Assembly (NCBI RefSeq): GCF_035083965.1
Contig: NC_089732.1
Coordinates: 8,689,883-8,753,882, forward strand
Direction of reading: 5' to 3'
From: Branchiostoma lanceolatum
Taxonomy: Eukaryota; Chordata; Leptocardii; Amphioxiformes; Branchiostomatidae
DNA length: 64,000 nt
The translations under genes and the position numbers were made by a program. Under the pieces are notes generated by a model. It did not search any database. It saw only the letters and a program-made list of their open reading frames with translations, and was not told where the DNA came from. Within the stretch, counting starts at the first letter, position 1. Each line of letters starts with the position of its first letter. Positions 1 through 9,266 of this stretch are shown here, piece after piece.

Positions 1-152
1 CCGGTAAGGCATCAAGCCAAGTGGGAGTGTTGTAATATTTCCCGGATTCGGCGCCTTGTCGAACGGGGTATTTGTGAATGTGTGCATGTGTTCCCGGTAA
101 GGAATTAAGCCAAGAGGGAGTGTTAGATATTTCTTGTTTTCGGCGCTTGGGA
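1..152 (+). repeat. Duplicated LTR-edge-like motif
   Basis: Two imperfect copies of a roughly 57-bp block lie about 92 bp apart (about 1-57 and 93-152). Each has CCGGTAAGG, then AAGCCAAG(T/A)GGGAG, then TGTT and ATATTTC, then TCGGCGC. A purine-rich run followed directly by TGTT resembles a polypurine tract next to the 5' edge of an LTR. No protease, reverse transcriptase or integrase is visible because the window starts here, so the LTR reading is a guess; the duplication itself is seen directly. Confidence 0.35.
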
Positions 153-1190
153 GTTTAAGTGTTTTTAACTAGCTGTGAATGAGCGTTGTTAACAATACAT
201 TTCACCAGGTGAAGGGTTACCGCCAGGCTATGGAAATCGTGGGGGCAGATTCTGAGCCATTTTGTAATGACTTACTTTATTTGGTAAGACGTGGTTTTAG
301 AGTGTTGTATAAATTGAACCGGCACGGACTCTTGATTCTCGGCATTTATCCAACTGCTTTGTGAAAATAAAGTTTATAAAGAATTATGTTAACAAGAATG
401 AATAAAAGGTTTCAGCGCTTTTAAGTATGCTACATGAAAATAAACAAAAGATGTATTCTGGTTATTTATCAAGTGTTGGTATTTATGTTTAGTCCTTTCA
501 AGGGCTTGATAACATATGATATATTTGATGAGTTTGTAAATTCGCATCATGTTTGTCCCTTCTTGGGCATATTTATTAAAGTCTGTTTATAGTCTGCCTG
601 TTGTGTTCTATATTTTTTCCCCAATAAATGCACGCATGTGTACTGATGTACGTTAACGTATATGCGTATTAATGCATTGTCTTATATATATATATGTTTT
701 AGTTTGGCTGTCGGTATGTGTACACGTTTATACGTATGGTTTAATTAGTGATCTGTTAACTAACTTGATTTAGTTGTTTCAACGTTCGATATGCATCAGC
801 CAAAAATTTTTTCGTAATCGTTTATTTTCACTTTTAAGGGAAACAGTAATGTGTATCCCCTCCCTTCAAATTTGGATTAAGACTTATTCGATGTTATAAT
901 GGAGAAATGAGAATGGGAAGAAAAATAGAAAGCAATATCAAGGTTAACTTATTACTGAAGTTGTTGAAGTAATTCGAGTGAGATTAAGGCACATTGAACA
1001 TGAGTCTTTATCAAAGGGGATGGCAATATGCACTTTGAGCAAAAAGGGTGAATAATAGATGATGAGTGAGGGGAAGGAATGAGATGTCAGTTGCAGAAGG
1101 TTAGCATTAGATAGAGTTAGTAAGGGATAAATGTGACGTTGTGATGAAAGTAAAAGGTAAGGTAGACTGACAGATACAGCGTTGGAGGAA
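153..1190. other. AT-rich non-coding stretch
   Basis: No convincing coding region, RNA gene or ordered repeat was recognised. The longest open frames are short and show no family resemblance. Confidence 0.4.
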
Positions 1191-1531
1191 GACGGCAATT
1201 TCCGCATCACCCATTCCGGAGGACCTATGACTGCGCATGACAAATAGGAAACTATTTGTCATGCGCGGTCATGGGTCAGAAGGAATCAGGTGATACCTTC
1301 ACACTATAAAAGGCAGCGTGTAAGCACACCTGGGTGTTAGTTATAGGCCTCCGCCCGCCGATGGAGTCTAAAGCGACCCACCCACCCAAACCCCGGGACA
1401 TTTTCTCCGGGGGCATAGATATCCGCTCAGGGGCGTTCGCCTCAGCCGATATGAATCGTTAGGCTCCAGACGGCAATTTCCGCATCACCCATTCCGGAGG
1501 ACCTATGACTGCGCATGACAAATAGGAAACT
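1191..1531. repeat. 63-bp exact direct repeat flanking a TATA-containing segment
   Basis: A 63-bp sequence starting GACGGCAATTTCCGC occurs at 1191-1253 and again, apparently identical, at 1469-1531. The first copy runs into a hairpin: 1227-1246 pairs with 1253-1272 with one mismatch. Between the copies, a TATAAAAG sequence (1305-1312) sits in an otherwise GC-rich stretch. The second copy abuts the left edge of the dispersed element at 1530, so the repeats may mark an insertion or a small LTR-like or terminal-repeat unit. Confidence 0.55.
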
Positions 1532-2290
1532 TTCTGTTCTATAAGTGCGATAGAGAAGAACCCCAAGCAGTACGTGATTACGACTTAGCTAAGATGTCTT
1601 TCAGATAACACCTACTCTTAAGATGTGTCTGAAGTGTCTGTACGTGGCACTTGAAGCAAGTAACGTACAGCTGGGAATAGTGTTTGAAACCTTAGAGTTG
1701 CACTTGAGGAGGCAGAAGTGCAACTTGTCTTCCTCAAGCTCATGTTCAAGTGGGCTCGTAGAGTTGGCATTGACTAATACAGGCATCGATGTGTGGAGAT
1801 GCGATGTAGTGCACGTACATGAGAAATAATGCACATATTATATGTTGATAAAATTAGGTCCTGTTAGATGTTTTGATACATTTGTACTTGTGTTTTCATT
1901 TTTGGTCTCTCATCTCTTGACCTTTGATCCTATTAAGCACATGTTTTAATGCGTTTTTGCATGTCCTTTCGAATGTCGTATTTGGCGCTTTTTAAATGGT
2001 TCACTCTCTTCATTGTGCGCAACATATTTGCGACAAAAATGGTAGGTATCACCCCCAAAATTAAACTTTTGGGATATTTGAAAGACCGACGAATTTGACG
2101 AAAAGTAGTCATTCGTCAGTTCAAGATCTATATGTCCTGATAATCAGAGTCGCTAGAGGGTGCTAGTGCACGGCGATGTGAAAAAGTTATCGATAATCTC
2201 TTGCTACTCATCAACTCGTTAACTCAAACACACTCCTTCATACACTCACAATAAATCACTTAAACACTTACTTTATATCAATAAAGTCAC
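1530..2290. repeat. Dispersed 750-bp element, copy 1
   Basis: This segment is closely repeated at 16939-17690 in the same orientation, with scattered substitutions and small indels. It begins CTTTCTGTTCT and ends in CACTTACTT. The similar lengths and clear edges indicate two insertions of one interspersed element. Short open frames of 68-77 aa are shared by both copies but show no recognisable domain, so it looks non-autonomous. Confidence 0.75.
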
Positions 2291-2295
2291 ACCCA

Positions 2296-2705
2296 GACCA
2301 GCCCGTGGCTCTTAGCTAAGTCGGGGAAACAGAAGGTGGAAGTGTCCAATCTCCTGCTTGATAACATCATGTCCGTCAACTCTCTGGACGTTGTGGGGAG
2401 AAACGTGGTGTGTGGTACAGACACAGAGGCCATCTATGTCATCAGAAACACCAACATTCGCTGAGACTTCTGTGCCATTTTTCTAAAGTAGTATGAGTAA
2501 CGTAATCATATCGGTTAGCTTTCTGGACATGGTGGGGAGAAATGTGGTGTGTGGTACGGCTATCTACGTCATCACAAACATCAACATATGCTATTTTCCA
2601 AAAGTAGTATGACTGTAATATAATCATGTCAGAAAACTTAGAACGTGGTGTGTGGCATGCATGGAGCGTCCCTGTACATCATCAGAAACATCAACATTCA
2701 CTTTT
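2296..2705 (+). pseudogene. Exon-like fragment with two degenerate tandem copies
   Basis: After a possible acceptor (CACACCCAG) a frame stays open to a TGA at 2462, ending with VVCGTDTEAIYVIRNTNIR. It looks like a C-terminal coding exon, perhaps the last blade of a beta-propeller, but I do not recognise the family. The same DNA recurs degraded at about 2500-2593 and 2624-2700, each with GTGGTGTGTGG and a CATCA(G/C)AAACATCAACAT-like end. No partner exons were identified, so this is probably a gene fragment or decayed repeat rather than an active gene. Confidence 0.3.
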
Positions 2706-3759
2706 GTTGAAGTGTGAAGACTTCGAGTAAAGCAATTATGTACCGGGCTTTGTGCACTGGATGTTGGTCAAACATGCCTTTACATTGCAATTTTGCTTTA
2801 GTCTGAGAAGTCCCTTTGTCAGCAAATTCAGTGTAGCTGTTCCTTTGCAGTCACTTTCCAACATATTAAGTTGCAGTCACTTTACTCCGTCGTAAGTTGC
2901 AAAATATTGCCAGTTTTGGCAGGGAATTAGTTGCCAAGCAGATGTTGGGGCAGAGCATTATGAAGTTTTCTGACCTGTCATTTTTTCTGATTGTCCTTTA
3001 CCCCAGAGGACTGTCAAAAAAAGAGCCGGTCAAAAAACTTAATGATTTTCTGCTTGGAGGTTAGGGATTGACCAAGGTTGTGGACTAAGCACGTATAATG
3101 GGCCTGTCATTCTGTTGTGAAGATAAACATCACTATATATTGTTTCAATACACACCTTGTCATTTTCGTTACATCAATATCCAAAACACACAGAATACTT
3201 GGTAGGATAACAGTGTCCTGAGTTGATTGTCTAAAGAGAGCCAAGATATGTAACATAAGAAAATCTACGGTTAAAATGTACATGTACATGTATTAGTTTA
3301 ACATACATGTACATGGATATGTATTACTTGTACATGATGTTTTGTATAACTTAGATAATAAAAACTCCTGTACTCGATACAAATTGGTCTGCTATTTTTC
3401 TTTCTATTGTGTTTTATAACCAGTACTATAAATACTATCAAGTTTGTATTTTGGTAATCAAAATGTTCTATGTAAGTAACTACATTCAACTGTATGCTTG
3501 TGTGCCTCATGCGCATACATACATGCATAACATACATACACACCTATATACGTGTATTAGCATATCATTTGCATACTTGGGACAAGTTAAATGAAGCCGT
3601 TACCTGAGTTAGCCGGTTCCAATTGACGTCATTCTTCCTGGTTGACGTGTCATCATTCGAGTTTATTTCGAGTCGTGTGCAAAATCCGTGCACGCCGTGT
3701 GCAATTCCCGCCAAGTTTGTCAATGATTCGGCGATTCTATACTTGCGATGGAAGTCTAT
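2706..3759. other. Non-coding stretch with TACATGTA palindromes
   Basis: No gene was recognised. Around 3270-3320 the palindromic octamer TACATGTA occurs three times in close succession. The remainder is AT-rich with no clear structure. Confidence 0.4.
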
Positions 3760-3997
3760 TGGTCTAGACCGGATACAAGGCTCCTTATATCTCTTTTGGG
3801 TGCTCAGGAGACGCAGAGAAAGCTGGGGGGCTTGTGTCAAAACAGGAACGTATTCCCTGAAAATGGCGGAGAATGGCTTTGACAAGACGACGGACCAATG
3901 CCGCAGCAAAATCAAAAATCTTAAGTCAGCCTACAAGAAGGTCAAAAAAGACAACAACCGGAGGAGTGGGAGAGCCGACAGCAAGGTTTCTAGTTAA
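3760..3997 (+). pseudogene. Frameshifted Myb/SANT-like DNA-binding domain
   Basis: Two overlapping frames together give one Myb/SANT-like (trihelix type, Myb_DNA-bind_4) domain. The first frame begins with a Trp at 3760, continues WSRPDTRLLISLLGAQ and runs to about 3860. The second frame carries MAENGFDKTTDQCRSKIKNL and YKKVKKDNN, the family's C-terminal helix, up to a stop at 3997. A one-base frame change near 3855 separates them and no splice sites lie there. Such domains are common in Harbinger-type transposon accessory proteins and in genes derived from them. No transposase is adjacent, so this is most likely a broken solo remnant. Confidence 0.6.
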
Positions 3998-4601
3998 ACT
4001 ACATTCAGGGCCACAAGATGCTTTAGTCGGCTGACCCCGCTAATTTATGCAGAAACTTTTCAACCGGTTATTATTCAGCCGGCTATCTTAGCCCAATATG
4101 AACGCAAATTAACCGGCTAAATGAGGGTTACCCTTTACACTTCTTGACTGTCAAAGCTTTAAGTGATTACCGTTGTAAAGCCGGAGGGGCAAGAGTACCT
4201 CGTTTCTTTCTTTTTTCCTTCTTTTTTTTGTTGAGAAACAGGTTCAAATCAAACTACGCGCATGCAAATGTGAGCCACACACATGCGTGGACCAATCATG
4301 CGCCTTGATTGCGGTAGAGAGAGTGTGTGACATCAAACATCTAAGACGTCACACCAGGCCTGGTGCCAGACAGGATACGATACGTGGCAATCTCTCTTCT
4401 AATAAAGTATCTCTGGAGCTTTGTTCCAGAAGACATCGGGTAAAGTTCTAGAACAGACAGTTGTCCCTGTTGTCTTCGATTCTCCACTTCAGAAACTTTT
4501 ACTACCGTCTTTCTCCGGCAATAACCGTGTTAAAGAAGTGACCTGTGTCTACCGAAGACTTGTAAGCGCGTCCGAAACAGTACTAGTCAGTAACAGAAGC
4601 G
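3998..4601. promoter_or_regulatory. Upstream region of the lectin-sushi gene
   Basis: This non-coding stretch precedes the signal-peptide exon. About 4020-4130 carries several CCGGCT/AGCCGG and TTAACCGG words that could form weak inverted repeats. No clear TATA box is visible near the expected start. Promoter assignment is by position only. Confidence 0.3.
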
Positions 4602-6268
4602 ATGTCTCGTCTTGCGGTCGGTGTTCTTCTCCTGGCGGCCGTCGGGCTGTTGGGTCCCCGCCCGGTCCGTGCAGACGACTCGGACGAGGGGCACGGACAC
4701 CACGAAGACGAACATCAGGAGAAACACGTATACGGTTAGAGCCAAACATCTAATGTGGATTAATTATAAGTAGAATTCGTCGATGAAGGAGGTTTAATAG
4801 ATGTCCAGGGAATAAGATACACGACAACAGTTACTCAAGCAATCGGATAGATTTTGTAAACGGTTAGACGTTTCAAGTAGCATTCACTACATTTCGTCCG
4901 TGACTGAGAAAGATATGTAGGCCAACAGGTATTTAAACAAAAACTATGTGTTGATATCTCTAGCTAGGTAAAATGATTTGTTAGAGGACTGCGGGTGGGA
5001 GGTTCGGTCGGCCTCATATGCAGGGCGCCAGACGTGTTTGTTTCAACTATGCAGTTTTGTGTTAGCTACAGGCTAACCGATGACCGTCTGAAATCGGACA
5101 GCGATCACACATATTGTCAAGCAAACAGAAACTCCACAGCTATAAGAAAAATGCAAACATAGTTTTTGATTGAAGAAAAAAAAACGTCCGGCGGGGGCTG
5201 GGCAGGAGGCTAGCCACCCGGACCTTGTCTGACATGTTAACTTAGGAAAACTATTCAGCTTGTTTTGACCGAAAACTACTACATGTATTCTTATCAGGAA
5301 CGAGGGTTTTGGTGAAGACGAGAAAGTTGTACAGCCTGCATGAATTTCAGCCGGACTTAGTAAAATATTAGAAAATGTACAGGTAGCCTACTGTGCAGAC
5401 TTTCGGGGTGGCTGGCGGTTTTCTATGGTTCCCTAGGGCTGGCGAACCGAACATACAAGTTTTGCTAGCAATATTCATAGCCACATTAGAACTGATGATG
5501 AGCGATCAGAAAACAGCACAGAAACGCAAACACAAACAAAGCCATCGAAAACCGCCAGTCACGCAGAGGGTCTGCACCGTGAGGAGGCTAGACTGTATGG
5601 ACTAGGACACTCCCAGTCTGTGTGACGTCATGGACTGCCACGTAGACTATCGCTTCAAATTTGGAAAGTTGTCGCTAGATCTAGACACAGCTTACAACAT
5701 ACACCATCAGACCTTTACTAGTTCATAGTGTATATACTGTGAATTCATTTATTTTCGCAGAGAATTATTTTCGAGAAAGTAGGGTAGGGATGATTTCGCG
5801 GTGTTTTAACCTTTAGCACACTGAAGCAGCCATTTGGCACCCAATTCCCTATTGTTTACGGTTGTTCAGCGGTCGCATCGCGGTCCATCCTATATTGGAA
5901 AGGGGGCGTAGATGATTATACGCTTGCCTGGTTTACATGTATGACAGTACCTAACAGTTGTACTAAACCTCTTTTGCTGTTTTATCTGTGCTGTTTTTGT
6001 CACTTATTCCTTATTTTTAGGATGTCCGGACGGTTACGAAGAGTTCGAAGGGCACTGTTACTACTTCTCGGGGGACACGAAGGCGACTTACTCGGACGCC
6101 GCCGCTCAGTGCGCGGCGCAGGACGGCCGGCTGGCCACGCCCGACTGTCATAACGAGCACGCCGCTGACTTCTTCTACAGAACAGTGTGAGTGCAGTTAG
6201 TTTCGTGATAGGGAAAAAATCAAGACAGAAATGTAGTTTTGACAGTTCATGTGACAAATTTCTCCTGG

Positions 6269-6345
<77 letters not shown>

Positions 6346-9228
6346 TAAAGGCATGCATTTTATTGATTTTTCTTACAGCAGACATTTCCTTATCAGGTCT
6401 ACAATGGTTTGAATATTCATATCTTTGGAAAGTTGTTATGTTCATGTTTATCAGCTTTAATACATGTACAGATGGGAACTATGTGACAGAGACTGTCATT
6501 CTCGAATATGACTATTTAGCCATAGCCGAATCTGTAGTGCGGATGTTAATTACGCTTTTACTTACCATGTTCATGTCATATATATGTTGGCCTCTCAGAA
6601 ACTATACTAGAGAGACAACATATGTGATATGTGTCGCTGTGTTCTGAATGTAAAAACACGTGATATATGGACTAATACCGACTACTAACTGTTGTTTCCT
6701 TGCGTAGCGCCTGGATCAGTCGGGAAACCGAGGAAGACTGCAGCACAAAAGAGTCGCCACCAGAGTTGAGTGACATGTTGTTTATATTTTGTGATATCAA
6801 ACGGTTACATCTAACGTATCTGTTTACTATTTCTGTCTACCGGCGATATGACCGGGTCCGTTGGCATATCAATAACATGATACTGAACAATAATTATTGT
6901 TAAATTGTTAGTCGTAAAATTCGGTCTTAAGCCATAATCTTTGAATGTGAACTACGATATTGTGTAGACTAGTCACTTTGAATTTGTTTGGACCGGGACT
7001 TTGAAAAGATCAAAAACTTTGAAGTCTATACTCAGCAAGATTAGATCAGTTGTAGAGATATACTAGTACGGTACTTAGCACACTGGGAAGCTTTATTGTG
7101 TATTTATCTTCTAATCTTAAATGATTTAAGATGAGAATATAGTTCGAAAGTGTCAATATCTTACGAGATAGTGACCGGTGTTTACTCGTTCTTCTTCACA
7201 ATCATCCGCCGAACTATATCTGAGTGATGTGCTTGTTTTTAAAATTGACCGGTTGCCACTACAAACAGACGCTGTTTAGCTGTATACACTGATGGCAATC
7301 ACGAACGCGTGACGTCTCTTCGAGTCGGGCTTATTTTGTTTGCCGTTTTTTTTTTCATAGTCTTTCTTTACTAATGGCATATGCGTACTATTGCTTCGTA
7401 TCATAGTGCGTATGACAAACTAATGAAATACGACTCCACATACATGTACCTGTAAATACATGAGGCGAAAGGGGCATCCAAGTCTGTGACTTGCAAAACT
7501 GCGCAGCCACACACAAAAAAAAAACCTAGTGCAATAGAACTATATATATCCCCAAAAGCCCTTCTCTTGGCCTTTTGCGGGGCTAATGATACACTTTTTG
7601 CTGATGACTTCTTTTCGTACTGGGTCGTTTGTGCAGCCAGCCCGTAACCATACGACCTACTGGTTACGGGCTTGCTGCACAAACGACCCAGTACAAAAAT
7701 AAGTAATCTGCAAAAGCCCCCCCCCCCCCCCAAGTCCAGGCAGCCTGCTTTGGAGGCTACTAAGAGGACTATGTTTGTTTCTAACATTTGTTGTTTCTGC
7801 TCAGGTCCCAGCTGCCCTTCATCTGTATGTACGCACCAAGTAAGTAAAACTAGAGCATGTACAATACCAGTCTGTTCTTTGTACAATAGACCAACACGTT
7901 ATTCCTATCCTGCTGTCACCCGTAACTATCCTCTGCTCACCCTAACTGTAGCGTCTATAAAGCCCTCACTAGGCGGCGATTTACTGACCGACCGTACAGC
8001 GACCAAAATTGGATCAGTATGACCCCTGTCTGATTTCATACTGCCAGAATATAATGCCAGATGTAAAAGTATGATTTAAAAGACAGCAATAGATACAAAA
8101 ACGTAAAAACATTCGTTGAAAGATTCGTTGAGCGATCTGACAAATCCTTGGTCGCAGCGCGGTCGCAGCCTCTGGTGGCAAGGAGGTGCTACTGTAGCGT
8201 CTGTAACTTATGACATGTTTCTCCTATACCTACAAGTAGCGTCGGTATACCGAGAACACACAGATAAAAGAAGCCGCCTCCTGACTAGTCTGCTCCAACC
8301 CTCCTTCTGATTTCATCATCCTTTTTACTACGTGTGACAAACAATTGCACCATACCGGTAAAAAGTCAGATATTATGATTAGTCAGGATGATTGACAGGA
8401 GAGCTGCCTGCACGTCCCGACCAGGAGTTGGCTAGAGGGCCAATGTTGACAAGGTGGAACCAGGTCCGGGTAGACATGGGACATGCTGGCGATACAGCGA
8501 TACATACCTACGTGTATGTGTTGTGGCCTTTCCACTAGAGGTTGCGACCGTGCGGCGACTGCTGAGCGACCAAAGATTCGCTCAACGAATTTCATAGATG
8601 AAGAAACCAGGGGTTACCCAAAGCCAACTTTGGTCGCTGCACGCTCGCTCATCAGCGATCGACGACTAGTGGAAAGGGACAGAAGTCCGCTGGCATAGCC
8701 GGTGCATTTACTTGGGTGTAGCACACAAGTTTCACATGTTATTCAGTCGAAAGACTTCAAACACACACCCTTCACAAATAAAAGAATGCATATGCATGCT
8801 GCCACATTTGATGATATAGTAGTGAATTCCAATAACGAACCATGGCTTAAGTGTAGTTTCTAAATATCCAATTTTTTTGTCCGTTGATCTGGCTGAGGTT
8901 TTTAGTAGCCTATGTTACACAATCTTTGTGTCAGGGCCTGTAAGCTTCCACCCCAAGGAGCATGACCAGTGGAAGGGCGGCTTGAAGCGTCGATTTCGTC
9001 AGGCTAAGATTTATAGTTGTAACTTGTGTAAAAACAAGCACGTGCGTGTCTGCTTGGAGATAAGCTATTTCTGACTCTTTTCGCTTGGAGCTGGCATGCT
9101 CGCATTTCCGTGCCAGTTGCCATTCATCTTTGTCACCATATCAGCGGCTTTGATTTCTACCGTCACGGATATCAGACGACAAATCTGTTTATCAGATGTC
9201 CATCAAACACGCTTACTACACACCGGTG

Positions 9229-9266
<38 letters not shown>

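Noticed and set aside
3565-3915. 116-codon open frame on the minus strand
   Set aside because: It is antisense to the Myb/SANT-like remnant and shows no family resemblance.
6000-6445. Open frames of alternating Cys-Val in and around the AC run (also at 9172-9444, 16490-16748 and 61288-61649)
   Set aside because: They are translations of dinucleotide microsatellites and have no protein-like composition elsewhere.
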